Positions 18,175 to 27,726 of a stretch of 64,000 nucleotides of DNA are shown here, piece by piece. The stretch comes from RYN-230 sp963717125. GTDB lineage: Bacteria; Actinomycetota; Actinomycetes; Streptosporangiales; Streptosporangiaceae. The notes under the pieces were generated by a model. It worked only from the letters and a program-made list of their open reading frames with translations. It was not told the DNA's origin and did no database searches. Every line of letters begins with the position of its first letter. The stretch's first letter is position 1. The stretch is from contig CAVQVG010000014.1 in NCBI GenBank assembly GCA_963717125.1, positions 127,158 to 191,157 on the forward strand, written 5' to 3'. The position numbers were made by a program, and so were the translations under genes.

Positions 18175-18975
18175 GTGCGTATCGCCTTGTGCCAGGTGCC
18201 GGTCAGCCCGGATCCTGTGGTCAACCTGGGGCGGGTGCGGGCGGCGCTGGGCAGCGCTGCCGACCATGGCGCGGAGCTGGCCGTGTTCCCGGAAGCGACG
18301 CAGGCCCGGTTCGGCACCGACCTGCGGGCGGTGGCCGAGCCGCTGGACGGCCCGTTCGGCGCCGGGCTGGCCGCGGCCGCCCGGGACACTGGGGTGTCCC
18401 TGGTCGCCGGGGTGTTCGAGCCCGCGCCGGACGGCCGGGTGTACAACACCGCGGTGGCCTACGGCCCGGCGGGCGAGCGGGTGGCCGCGTACCGCAAGAT
18501 CCACCTGTTCGACTCGCTGGGCGAGACCGAGTCCAAGGTGGTCGCGCCGGGCGGCGAGCCGGTGCTGGCCGAACTGGCTGGGCTCCGGGTGGGCCTGCTC
18601 ACGTGTTACGACATCCGGTTCCCGGAACTGGCCAGGAACCTGGTGGTCCGCGGCGCGGACGTGCTGGTGATCCCCGCCGCCTGGGCCGCCGGGCTGTTCA
18701 AGGAGGAGCACTGGGTCACCCTGGTGCGGGCCCGGGCCATCGAGAACACGGTCTGGGTCGCGGCCGCCGGGCAGGTGCCTGACCCGGACTCACCGCCGAC
18801 CCGGGCGCCCACCGGCATCGGCCGGAGCATGCTGGTCGACCCGATGGGCGCCGTCCGGCTTGACCTCGGCTCGTTCCCCGGGGTCGGTTGCGGCGATCTG
18901 GACGCCGCGCTGACCGCGCGGGTCCGGGACCGGCTACCGTGCCTGGAGCACCGCCGCGGCGACCTGTTTGGTTAG
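18175..18975 (+). CDS. Carbon-nitrogen hydrolase (nitrilase superfamily, Nit2/omega-amidase-like)
   Basis: 266-residue cytoplasmic amidase with the Glu-Lys-Cys triad visible: VFPEATQ (Glu about residue 41), YRKIHLFDS (Lys about 109) and LLTCYDIRFPELA (Cys about 142). The motif set and length fit the Nit2 or deaminated-glutathione-amidase branch that hydrolyses omega-amides of keto acids. The GTG at 18175 begins VRIALCQVPV, the natural start of the fold; longer readings run into the upstream dispersed repeat. The stop overlaps the convergent BlaI gene by four bases. Metabolite-repair function is by family. Confidence 0.9.
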   Translation: MRIALCQVPVSPDPVVNLGRVRAALGSAADHGAELAVFPEATQARFGTDLRAVAEPLDGPFGAGLAAAARDTGVSLVAGVFEPAPDGRVYNTAVAYGPAGERVAAYRKIHLFDSLGETESKVVAPGGEPVLAELAGLRVGLLTCYDIRFPELARNLVVRGADVLVIPAAWAAGLFKEEHWVTLVRARAIENTVWVAAAGQVPDPDSPPTRAPTGIGRSMLVDPMGAVRLDLGSFPGVGCGDLDAALTARVRDRLPCLEHRRGDLFG

Positions 18976-19343
18976 GACGCGGCGAGCTGCCCGGCCATGT
19001 CGAGCATGGCGCCGCGCAGGCTCTCCCGTTCGTCCTCGCTGACCCGTTCCACGAACCGGAGCATGGTGATGCGCTCATCACCACCGGAGCGGAGCACCTC
19101 GGCCATCAGCCGGGAGTCATGCTCCTCCCGGGACTCCATCGGCCAATACCGCCAGGCCCGGCCGTGCTTCTCGCGGCACAGCACACCCTTGCCGTACAGG
19201 ATGTTCATCACCGTCATCACGGTCGTGTACGCGACGGGCCGGTTGTACGACAGCCGCTCGCGGACCTCCCGGACCAGATAGGCCCGGTCTCCGGCCCACA
19301 CCACATCCATAATCGCGGACTCGAGCTCACCGAACTCGCGCAC
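18972..19343 (-). CDS. BlaI/MecI/CopY-family transcriptional repressor
   Basis: Winged-helix repressor. It starts at a GTG (19343) with AGGAGG nine bases upstream, giving REFGELESAIMDVVWAG as the first helix; an ATG at 19364 would place that ribosome site inside the gene. The DNA-binding helix is RPVAYTTVMTVMNILYGKGV and the C-terminal dimerisation region is acidic. In the classic system a BlaR1/MecR1 metalloprotease cleaves such repressors, but no M56 peptidase gene is adjacent; the neighbour is a nitrilase in convergent orientation. Target genes are therefore unknown. Confidence 0.9.
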   Translation of the reverse strand: MREFGELESAIMDVVWAGDRAYLVREVRERLSYNRPVAYTTVMTVMNILYGKGVLCREKHGRAWRYWPMESREEHDSRLMAEVLRSGGDERITMLRFVERVSEDERESLRGAMLDMAGQLAAS

Positions 19344-19547
19344 TTTCCGCCACCTCCTGGTCATCCATGGTAGGCACGGGCGCTGGCCCGGCCTGGGGCC
19401 GTGACGGCGGCTGGGGGAGGAAATCGTCCCTGCGTGCTGTTTTCTCCACCCGGCCCGCGTTCGGCATCGGGCATACCTGTGTGCGGTGCATGGAGTCCAC
19501 GGTGGCCGGCCGGGCGGGCCACAGACATCGGTCGGCTGACGGATCTG

Positions 19548-20156
19548 CTACGCCGGCGCCCGGCGATGCCGGCGGATCAGCCAGAACGCCGCCGCCCCGA
19601 CGACCAGCACCGCTACCGCGACGGCCACGCCGGTGCCGACCGTGCGCTCGATCGCCGCGTACGCCGACCCCGCGGCGTAGCCGAGCAGGCAGTACCCGAC
19701 GCCCCAGACCACCGCGCTGAGCACGTTGAAGAGCACGAACGTGCGGTACGGCAGCCGGGCGGTGCCCGCCACCGCGGGCATCATGGCCCGCAGCACCGCG
19801 ATGAACCGGCCGAGGAACACGGCCGCCGCGCCCCGCCGGTGCAGCACCGTCTGGGCCCGGTCCACCCCGCTGGCCACCCGGCGCAGCCGGGGCCGGGCGA
19901 GCAGCCGCCCGCCGAGATGCCGGCCTATCTCGTAGCCGATCAGCGGGCCGACGATGGCGGCCAGCACCACCACCAGCATCAGCACCAGCAAGTCAACCCG
20001 CCCCCGGCTGGCCAGGACGCCGCCGAGCACGGCCGCTGTCTCACCGGGGATGACAAAGCCGAGAAAAATGGCCGTCTCGCCGAACACCAGCGCGGCCACC
20101 AGCAGGTAGGCCAGCGGGCCGCTCAGCCGGCCCAGCTCGGTGGTGATCGACGTCAC
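19548..20156 (-). CDS. DedA-family membrane protein
   Basis: About 202 residues with four to five hydrophobic segments. Family hallmarks are present: ETAIFLGFVIPGETAAVLGG near the start, IVGPLIGYEIGRHLGGRLL, the FLGRFIAVLRAMMPAVAGTAR block with its conserved arginines, and WGVGYCLLGYAAG. A GTG at 20156 after GGAAGGGG is preferred; an upstream ATG (20219) would add a Gly-rich stretch. DedA proteins act in lipid-carrier (undecaprenyl-phosphate) or phospholipid movement and membrane homeostasis. Stands alone on the minus strand. Confidence 0.9.
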   Translation of the reverse strand: MTSITTELGRLSGPLAYLLVAALVFGETAIFLGFVIPGETAAVLGGVLASRGRVDLLVLMLVVVLAAIVGPLIGYEIGRHLGGRLLARPRLRRVASGVDRAQTVLHRRGAAAVFLGRFIAVLRAMMPAVAGTARLPYRTFVLFNVLSAVVWGVGYCLLGYAAGSAYAAIERTVGTGVAVAVAVLVVGAAAFWLIRRHRRAPA

Positions 20157-20403
20157 CTGCCTGCCCCTTCCGCTGCCACCTGCCCACTGCCCGCTGCCGG
20201 CCGGCCCACCCTGACCCATTCCGGGATGACCTCGTACTATCCCGGAATCCGGGGGCTTTCGGATGCGATGCTAGCCACTGGGCCCGAGCGGTTTGCCCGG
20301 ACCCGGCCCGGCAGGCCGGCCCTTCCCTCCGGCCGCCCGGCCGGCCATCATTTGCTGACAATTCGGACAGCAGCCGAGTAGCTCCCGCCGCGAACGGAGG
20401 AGG

Positions 20404-21357
20404 ATGCCAGTTATTCCCGAGACGGGTCCTGAAGTCCTGCCATCGGCCGGATTCGTCCGCCAGGCGAACGTCTTCGCCACGCGGATCACGGGGGACGGAT
20501 CGAGCGGGTACCTGGCAGAACCCGGGCGTTACCAGCTGTACGCGTCGCTGGCCGATCCGTGGGCGCACCGCGCGCTCATCGTGCGGCGGCTGCTCGGCCT
20601 GGACCGGGTTATCGGGCTCAGCCTGGTGGACCCGATCCGGGACGAGCGTGGCTGGCGCTTCCCGGCCAGCAACGGCGGGGTCAACCCGGTGACCGGCGCC
20701 CGGTTCGTGTCCGACCTCTACATGATCACTGATCCGGGCTACCGGGGCCGGTTCACCGTGCCGTTCGTCTGGGACACCCGCAGCCAGCGCATCGTGGACA
20801 ACGACTTCCAGCAGATCACCGTCTCGTTCGAGACCGAGTTCCGCGGCTACCACCGGCCCGGCGCGCCCGACCTCTACCCGGCGCAGCAGCGCACCGAGAT
20901 CGACGCGCTGAGCACGCTGATCTACCACGCGGTCAACAACGGCGTATATAAGGCTGGCCTGGCCACCAGCCAGGCCGCCTACGAGGAGGCGTTCGACGGG
21001 CTGTTCAGCACGCTGAGCGCGCTGGAAGAGCGGCTGCTCCGGCGCCGGTACCTGCTGGGCGGCAGCATTACCGAGGCGGACGTACGGCTCTATCCGACAT
21101 TGGCCCGCTTTGATGCGGTCTATTACACGCATTACAAGTGCAACCTGAACCGGCTAGTGGACTACCCGGGTCTGTGGGGCTATGCCCGCGACCTCTACCA
21201 GACCCCGGGGTTCGGCGACACGACGGACTTCGTCCAGATCAAGCGGCACTACTACCAGACCCAGGATTGGATCAACCCGAACCGCATCGTGCCTAAAGGA
21301 CCCTATGTGAACTGGCTCTCACCGCATGACAGAGAGCGCATGTCAGGGCGATCATGA
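20404..21357 (+). CDS. Glutathionyl-hydroquinone-reductase (Xi-class GST) homologue lacking the catalytic cysteine
   Basis: 317-residue protein matching the YqjG/ECM4 family from end to end: an N-terminal thioredoxin-like domain, then an all-helical domain with RYLLGGSITEADVRLYPTL and ARFDAVYYTHYKCNLNRLVDY, which are family signatures. The active-site segment that reads CPWAHR in characterised enzymes reads ADPWAHRALI here (about residues 50-59), so the nucleophilic Cys is Asp in the unambiguous codon GAT. Actinomycetes use mycothiol rather than glutathione, so a changed or lost reductase activity is plausible. The ATG at 20404 follows GGAGGAGG. Stands alone ahead of KGD. Confidence 0.88.
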   Translation: MPVIPETGPEVLPSAGFVRQANVFATRITGDGSSGYLAEPGRYQLYASLADPWAHRALIVRRLLGLDRVIGLSLVDPIRDERGWRFPASNGGVNPVTGARFVSDLYMITDPGYRGRFTVPFVWDTRSQRIVDNDFQQITVSFETEFRGYHRPGAPDLYPAQQRTEIDALSTLIYHAVNNGVYKAGLATSQAAYEEAFDGLFSTLSALEERLLRRRYLLGGSITEADVRLYPTLARFDAVYYTHYKCNLNRLVDYPGLWGYARDLYQTPGFGDTTDFVQIKRHYYQTQDWINPNRIVPKGPYVNWLSPHDRERMSGRS

Positions 21358-21440
21358 GGTGGTGGCCCGGACTCCGGGCGCTACCGCGGCGGTAGCCTTA
21401 TACGCCGGGGTAGGGACAAAATCAAGCGTCGAAGAGGGCG

Positions 21441-24400
21441 ATGTCCGCCGTGTCTTCTGAGTCACCGCAGTCTGTGGATCGTGCCGAAGCCAAGCCCGCC
21501 AGCCCAGAACCGGGCCAGGCGGGAGTGAGCCGCACCCGAGCCAGCGACCCTGGCGGGGCAGCCGCCGAGCATCCCGACGGCGCGGCCACCGACTTCGGGC
21601 CCAACGAATGGCTGGTGGATGAGCTCTACCAGCGCTACCTGGCCGATCCCGGATCGGTGGACATGGCCTGGTGGAATTTCTTCGCCGACTACACCCCGCC
21701 CGCGGGCCAGCCGGCCGCCGCGCCGCCGGCCCCGGTCGCACCCCGCCAGCCCGGCCCAGCTCAGCCTGCCGCGGCCAGCGCCCCCGCCGCTCCGGCCGCA
21801 CCGGCCGCCCCGGCTGCGGGGCAGCCGGCCAGCCCGCCCGCCGCGGCCCCCGCCCCGCCGGCCGGTGCGCCCACCACCCGGCTGCGCGGCGCGGCCGCCC
21901 GCACCGCGGTCAACATGACCGCCAGCCTGGCCTTGCCCACCGCGACCAGCGTCCGCTCGGTGCCCGCCAAGCTGCTCGTCGACAACCGCATCGTGATCAA
22001 CAACCACCTGGCCCGCGGCCGGGGCGGCAAGGTCTCGTTCACTCACCTGATCGGGTTCGCGGTGGTCCGGGCGCTGGCCTTGGCGCCGGAGATGAACTGC
22101 GCCTACGCCGAACTGGACGGCAAGCCCGCCCTGGTCCAGCCGGAGCACGTCAACCTGGGCCTGGCCATCGACGTGACGGCCCGGGATGGGTCGCGGCAGC
22201 TGCTGGTGCCCGCGGTCAAGGCGGCCGAGGACATGGACTTCCGCCAGTTCTGGATGGCCTACGAGGACGTGGTCCGGCGGGCCCGCGGCGGCAAGCTCGC
22301 CGTCGAAGACTTCGCGGGCACCACGATCACGCTGACCAACCCGGGGACGATCGGCACCGAGCACTCGGTGCCCCGGCTGATGGCCGGCCAGGGCTGCATC
22401 GTCGGCGTCGGCGCCATGGAGTACCCGGCCGCCTACCAGGGCGCGGCCGAGGAGACCATGGCCCGGCTGGCGGTCAGCAAGGCGGTCACGCTGACCTCGA
22501 CCTATGACCACCGGGTCATCCAGGGCGCGCAGTCCGGCGAGTTCCTCCGGGACATCCACGCGCTGCTGCTGGGCGAGGACGGCTTCTGGGACGAGGTGTT
22601 CCAGGCCCTCAAGATCCCCTACGAGCCGATCCGCTGGGTGCGGGACATCCCGGCCGGGCACGAGGACGACATCACCAAGTCGGCCCGGGTGCACGAGCTG
22701 ATCCACGCGTACCGGGTGCGCGGCCACCTGATGGCCGACACCGACCCGCTGGAGTACAAGCAGCGCCGGCACCCGGATCTGGACATCAACCAGCACGGGC
22801 TGACCCTGTGGGACCTGGAGCGGACGTTCGCGACCGGCGGGTTCGGCGGCAAGCCGCTGATGAAGCTGCGCGAGATCCTGGGCGTGCTGCGCGACTCGTA
22901 CTGCCGCACCGTCGGCGTCGAGTACATGCACATCCAGAACCCGGAGGAGCGGGCCTGGATCCAGTCCTGGGTCGAGCGGCCGCACGACCGGGCCGGGCAC
23001 GACGAGCAGGTGCAGATCCTGTCCCGGCTGAACGTGGCCGAGGCGTTCGAGATGTTCCTGCAGACCAAGTACGTGGGCCAGCGCCGGTTCTCGCTGGAGG
23101 GCGCCGAGTCGCTGATCCCGCTGCTGGACGCGGTGCTCACCGAGGCGGCGGATGCACGCCTCGATGAGGCCGTGCTCGGCATGGCGCACCGTGGCCGGCT
23201 GAACGTGCTGGCCAACATCGTGGGCAAGTCCTACGCGCAGATCTTCCAGGAGTTCGAGGGCAACCTGGACCCGCGCAGCACGCACGGGTCGGGCGACGTC
23301 AAGTACCACCTGGGCGCGAGCGGCGTGTTCACCGCGAGCGACGGCGCGCGGATCCCGACCTCGCTGGTGGCCAACCCCAGCCACCTGGAGGCGGTGGACC
23401 CGGTGCTGGAGGGCGTGGTCCGGGCCAAACAGGACATCATCGACAAGGGCGAGCCCGGCTTCACCGTGCTGCCGGTGCTGATCCACGGGGACGCCGCGTT
23501 CGCCGGGCAGGGCGTGGTGGCCGAGACGCTGAACCTGTCCCAGCTGCGCGGCTACCGCACCGGCGGCACCGTGCACATCGTGGTGAACAACCAGGTCGGC
23601 TTCACCACCGCGCCCGCGGAGTCCCGGTCCAGCGTGTACGCCACCGACGTGGCCCGGATGATCCAGGCGCCGATCTTCCACGTCAACGGGGACGACCCGG
23701 AGGCCGTGGTGCGGGTCGGCCAGGCTCGCCTTCGCCTACCGGGAGCAGTTCCGCAAGGACGTGGTCATCGACCTGATCTGCTACCGGCGGCGGGGGCACA
23801 ACGAGGCGGACAACCCGTCGTTCACCCAGCCACTGATGTACGACCTGATCGACGCCAAGCGGTCCACCCGCAAGCTGTACACCGAGTCGCTGATCGGCCG
23901 GGGCGACATCACCATGGAAGAGGCCGAGCAGGCGCTCCGCGACTACCAGCAGCACCTGGAGCGGGCCTTCACCGAGACCCGGGAGGCGGCCAAACGGCCG
24001 ATGGACCCGGGCGCGGTGGTCCGGCCCGCCACCACGGCCCAGTTCCCGATCGTGCATCCGGACACGCCGACCGCGATCTCCGAAGAAGCCATCAAGCAGA
24101 TCGTGGACACGCAGCTCAACCTGCCGGACGGGTTCACCCCGCACCCCCGGCTGCAGCCGCTGCTGGCCCGCCGGGCGGCCATGGTCGAGAACAACGCCAT
24201 CGACTGGGCCACCGGTGAGCTGCTCGCGTTCGGGTCGGTGCTGATGGACGGGCACCCGGTGCGCCTGGTCGGCCAGGACACCCGGCGCGGCACGTTCGGC
24301 CAGCGGCACGCGGTCCTGGTGGACCGGCACACCGGCGAGGAGCACACCCCGCTGCGCGCGTTCAACTCGGCCACCGCCCGGTTCCACGTCTACGACTCGC

Positions 24401-25224
24401 TGCTGTCCGAGTACGCGGCGGTCGGCTTCGAATACGGCTACTCGGTGGCCCGGCCGGACGCGCTGGTCTGCTGGGAAGCCCAGTTCGGCGACTTCGTCAA
24501 CGGCGCGCAGACCATCCTGGACGAGTTCATCAGCTCCGGCGAGCAGAAGTGGGGCCAGCAGACCAGCGTGGTGCTGCTGCTGCCGCACGGCTACGAGGGC
24601 CAGGGCCCGGACCACTCCTCGGCCCGGATCGAGCGTTTCCTCGGCCTGTGCGCCCAGGGCAACATGACCGTCGCGCTGCCGACCACCCCGGCCAACTACT
24701 TCCACCTGCTCCGCTGGCAGGCGCTGTCCGGCCGGCGCACCCCGCTGGTGGTGTTCACGCCCAAGTCGATGCTCCGGCTGAAGGACGCGACGTCGCCGGT
24801 GGCCGAGTTCTCGGCGGGGGCGTTCCATCCGGTCATCGGGGATGAAGCGGGCCTCGACCCGGCCGGCGTGCGGAAGGTGCTGCTGTGCTCGGGCAAGGTC
24901 TACTACGACCTGGCCGCGCGGCGGGACAAGGACGGGCGGACGGATACCGCGGTGGTCCGGCTGGAACGGCTGTATCCGGTCCCGGATGCGGACCTGCTCG
25001 GCGAGGTGGGCCGCTACCCCGCCGACGCGGAGATCATCTGGGTCCAGGAGGAGCCCGCCAACATGGGCGCCTGGCCGACCATGGCGCTCAAGCTGCCGGA
25101 CATCCTGGGCCGCCGGGTCAGCCGGGTGTCGGTGCCGGCCAGCTCGGCGCCCGCGGTGGGCTCGGCCACCGCGCACAAGGCCGAGCACCAGTACGTGGTG
25201 GCCGAAGCCGTCGCCCAGGGGTGA
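21441..25224 (+). CDS. kgd: Multifunctional 2-oxoglutarate metabolism enzyme (fused E2/E1 component), frameshifted
   Basis: Actinobacterial KGD/OdhA-type enzyme joining 2-oxoglutarate decarboxylase/dehydrogenase (E1) to an E2 succinyltransferase-like domain, about 1260 residues if the frame is repaired. Order: N-terminal NEWLVDELYQRYL helix, a long Ala/Pro linker, the E2-like domain with STYDHRVIQGAQSGEFL, then the ThDP-dependent E1 domain with LGMAHRGRLNVLANI, ANPSHLEAVDPVLEG, CYRRRGHNEADNPSFTQP and the C-terminal IIWVQEEPANMGAW. Between VVRVGQ and the expected LAFAYREQF one extra G at 23723/23724 (CAGGCTCGCC) throws the frame; the rest continues cleanly from 23761. Activity is normally controlled by a GarA/OdhI-type FHA protein. 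A central TCA-cycle gene. Confidence 0.95.
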
Positions 25225-25227
25225 GCC

Positions 25228-25407
25228 GTGTACTTCACCGACCGGGGCATCGAGGAACTGCAGACCCGGCGCGGCGCCGATGAGGTCAGCCTGGACTGGC
25301 TGGCCGAGCGGTTCACCGAGTTCATCGACCTGTTCCCCGAGTCTGAGGCGACGGTGGACCGGCTGGCCACCTGGCTGGCCCGGCTCGACGACGACGACGA
25401 TTCTTAA
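25228..25407 (+). CDS. Small conserved protein, DUF6104-like
   Basis: 59 residues from a GTG three bases after the KGD stop. The protein reads YFTDRGIEELQTRRGADEVS followed by LDWLAERFTEFIDL and WLARLDDDDD, matching a short acidic protein found downstream of the same enzyme gene in Streptomyces. No catalytic or binding motif is visible; two amphipathic helices are likely. Tight spacing suggests it is co-translated with KGD and may be a partner, which is inference. Confidence 0.8.
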   Translation: MYFTDRGIEELQTRRGADEVSLDWLAERFTEFIDLFPESEATVDRLATWLARLDDDDDS

Positions 25408-25460
25408 CGGCGCCAATTCTCAGCGGCACTGGCCGCGCTGACCCGGGCTACGCTGGGGTT

Positions 25461-25500
25461 CGCGATACATCTTGACTTTGGCGAAACGCGATATATCGTT
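25461..25500 (+). promoter_or_regulatory. Putative promoter with palindromic operator for the DUF4097-padR pair
   Basis: TTGACT at 25472-25477 is followed at 16 bases by TATCGT (25494-25499), a plausible minus-35/minus-10 pair. A perfect ten-base palindrome CGATATATCG (25489-25498) overlaps the minus-10, and a partial copy CGATACAT lies at 25463-25470, just upstream of the minus-35. The AT-rich palindromes stand out in GC-rich surroundings and are well placed for autoregulation by the PadR protein encoded second in the operon. Confidence 0.55.
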
Positions 25501-25530
25501 TGTGTGGACCCGCAGGGAGAGGACCGCACG

Positions 25531-26373
25531 ATGCCGCACTGGACCGTGAACACACCGACCACGCTCGACTTCGACCGCGTGGCCGCGCTGCGGGTACGGG
25601 CCATCTCCGGGTCGGTGGCCGTGCTGAGCACGGACGACCGGGCCTGTCTGGACATCGACAGCATCTCCGGGCAGCCGTTGCTGGTCAGCCACGAAGACGG
25701 CGTGCTGACCGTCAGCTATGAGGATCTCACCTGGGACGGGCTGCTCGGCTGGCTGCGACCGCAGCGGCACTCGGCGGCCATCACCGTGACCGTGCCCAAG
25801 GACTGCCCGGTCCAGCTCGGCGTGGTGAACGCGGGCGCGATCGTGTCCGGGATCGGCGCCAAGACCTCGGTGAAGAGCGTATCCGGGAGAATCACCCTGG
25901 ACGGCGTGACCGGCACGGTCGAGGCGACCACGGTGTCCGGCGACATCGAGGCCCAGGGCGTCGGCGGCCGGATCGGCTTCAACTCGGTGTCCGGCGATCT
26001 CACCCTGGCCGACGGCTCGGTGGGCCGGCTGGACGCCAAGACGGTCAGCGGCCGGGTCACCGCGGATATCGACCTGGAGTGCGCAGCCCGGCTGCAGATC
26101 GGCACGGTATCCGGGGCGGTGGCCATCAGGCTGCCGCAGCAGACCAACGCCCGGGTGGCCCTGCGGTCGGCGGCCGGGCGGGTGCAGAGCGAGTTCGCCG
26201 GCCTGTCCCCCGGCAAGCAGGCCGGCGGGGCCACGCTGAGCGGCCAGCTTGGCCACGGCGAAGGCGTCGGCAAGCTGTCGGTCAGCACCATGTCCGGCCA
26301 GGTCACGCTGTTGCAGCGAGACGAGCCAGGCCTGCCGCAGGAGCCCGCGGGCAGCCCAGGAGACGTGCGATGA
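25531..26373 (+). CDS. DUF4097-family beta-strand-repeat (adhesin-like) protein
   Basis: 280-residue protein dominated by repeated short strands with the motif VSGxI/V (for example VKSVSGRITLDGVTG, TTVSGDIEAQGVGG, NSVSGDLTLADGS, KTVSGRVTADI), the parallel beta-helix-like pattern of DUF4097. No signal peptide or membrane segment is visible, so it is probably cytoplasmic. The ATG at 25531 follows GGGAGAGG; a GTG at 25504 could give a nearly leaderless start. It is coupled by an ATGA overlap to the PadR regulator downstream, a common pairing in actinobacteria. Function unknown; a scaffold or ligand for the PadR system is one possibility. Confidence 0.85.
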   Translation: MPHWTVNTPTTLDFDRVAALRVRAISGSVAVLSTDDRACLDIDSISGQPLLVSHEDGVLTVSYEDLTWDGLLGWLRPQRHSAAITVTVPKDCPVQLGVVNAGAIVSGIGAKTSVKSVSGRITLDGVTGTVEATTVSGDIEAQGVGGRIGFNSVSGDLTLADGSVGRLDAKTVSGRVTADIDLECAARLQIGTVSGAVAIRLPQQTNARVALRSAAGRVQSEFAGLSPGKQAGGATLSGQLGHGEGVGKLSVSTMSGQVTLLQRDEPGLPQEPAGSPGDVR

Positions 26374-27572
26374 GCCCCGTCTTCCGGCACGGCCGGCTCC
26401 GGCTCTACCTGCTCAAGCTGCTCGACGAGTCGCCCCGGCACGGCTACGAGGTGATCCGGCTGCTGCAGGACCGATTCATGGGGGTGTACGCGCCGTCCCC
26501 CGGCACCATCTACCCGCGGCTGGCCCGGCTCGAGGAAGAGGGCCTGGTCACGCACGACGAGGCCGACGGCCGGAAGGTGTACCGGATCACCGACAAGGGC
26601 CGCGAGGAGCTGCGCAACCGGTCCGCGGACCTCACCGACCTGGAAGCGGAGATCAGCGCGTCGGTCCGGGACATCGCCCGCGAGGTGACCGAGGACGTCC
26701 GGGAGACGGTGCGCAACTTGCGCGAGGAACTGACCTGGGCGGCCCGGGACATGCAGCGCCGCGGCGGCCCGCAGGGTGCCGGGCCGCACGGTGCCGGGCC
26801 GCACGGTGCCCCCCCACGCGGTGGCCCGGACACTTGGTGGCAGCGGCGCGACGAAGCGTGGCGGGCCCGGGACGAGGCCCGCCGGGACCGGGCCACGGCG
26901 CGGCGGGCCCGGGCCGAGGACCGGCGCGAGGCGCGCCCGCGCGGCCGGGATGACTCCTGGGCGGCCGCGGCCGGTGAGCAGGCCGACCGGCTGGCCGCCG
27001 AGCAGGCCCGGCTGGACGCGGAACAGGACCGGCTGGCCGCCGAGCAGGCCCGGCTGGATGAGGAACAGGCCCGGCTGGCCGCCGAGCAGGACGGGGCGGC
27101 CGCGGCGCAGGAAGCCACGGCGGCCGAGCGGCTGGAGACCGAGCAGGACCGGCTGGGGGAGGAACAGGACCGGCTGGACGAGCAGCAGGACCGGCTGGAC
27201 GAAGCGCAGGACCGGCTGAACGAGGAACGCGGCGAGCAGGACGAGGACCAGGACGGGCCGCGGCAGCGTGGCCGGGGCCGTCGCGGCAGCTGGGACTGGC
27301 AGGCCTGGGCGGACTGGCCCGGGCGGCGCGGCGGCGGCCCCGGCTGGGCCGACCCCGGGGCGTTCCCCGACCTGGAACAGCTGGCCAGGCACTTTACCCG
27401 GGAACTGCGCGAGGCGGCCGGCCACGCCCAGGCGGTCAGCGAAGAGGCCGTCGGTGACCTGCGCGGCATCCTGGACGAAGCGCTGGACCGGATCAAGGCC
27501 GAGGTGTTCGGCGCTAAGAGCGGCCTGCCGCCGCGGTCCGGCGGCGCGCCGCCTCCGGATCAGAACGGCTGA
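26370..27572 (+). CDS. PadR-family regulator with long C-terminal coiled coil
   Basis: 400 residues, far longer than a typical PadR (100-200). Residues 1-90 are the winged helix: FRHGRLRLYLLKLLDESPRHG, GTIYPRLARLEEEGLVTHDE and GRKVYRITDKGREEL. A Gly/Pro/His linker (repeated GAGPHG) follows at about 130-150, then an Arg/Asp-rich stretch, then at about 200-295 a run of seven-residue repeats of the type EQxRLxx, predicting an extended coiled coil. The C-terminus has a second helical part ending near residue 390. The coiled coil may drive oligomerisation or bind the adjacent DUF4097 protein. The ATG at 26370 overlaps the upstream stop. Confidence 0.88.
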   Translation: MSPVFRHGRLRLYLLKLLDESPRHGYEVIRLLQDRFMGVYAPSPGTIYPRLARLEEEGLVTHDEADGRKVYRITDKGREELRNRSADLTDLEAEISASVRDIAREVTEDVRETVRNLREELTWAARDMQRRGGPQGAGPHGAGPHGAPPRGGPDTWWQRRDEAWRARDEARRDRATARRARAEDRREARPRGRDDSWAAAAGEQADRLAAEQARLDAEQDRLAAEQARLDEEQARLAAEQDGAAAAQEATAAERLETEQDRLGEEQDRLDEQQDRLDEAQDRLNEERGEQDEDQDGPRQRGRGRRGSWDWQAWADWPGRRGGGPGWADPGAFPDLEQLARHFTRELREAAGHAQAVSEEAVGDLRGILDEALDRIKAEVFGAKSGLPPRSGGAPPPDQNG

Positions 27573-27726
27573 TCCGTTCCGGCGCGGCCCGGGTATCTGG
27601 CCGAAAACCGGTTCCCAGCCGGAGTGCTGCTGCGCGAGGATAGGCTGCAATCTCACCCCGTGACCGCCGCCGTGCCGACCGCCGGCCTGGGCCGGTCCGG
27701 GAGCAGCCCGGGATCAGGAGGTACCC

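Noticed and set aside
15863..18670. 935-codon open frame on the plus strand
   Set aside because: Runs antisense to serpin, aminotransferase and across the R2 repeat. No domain recognisable.
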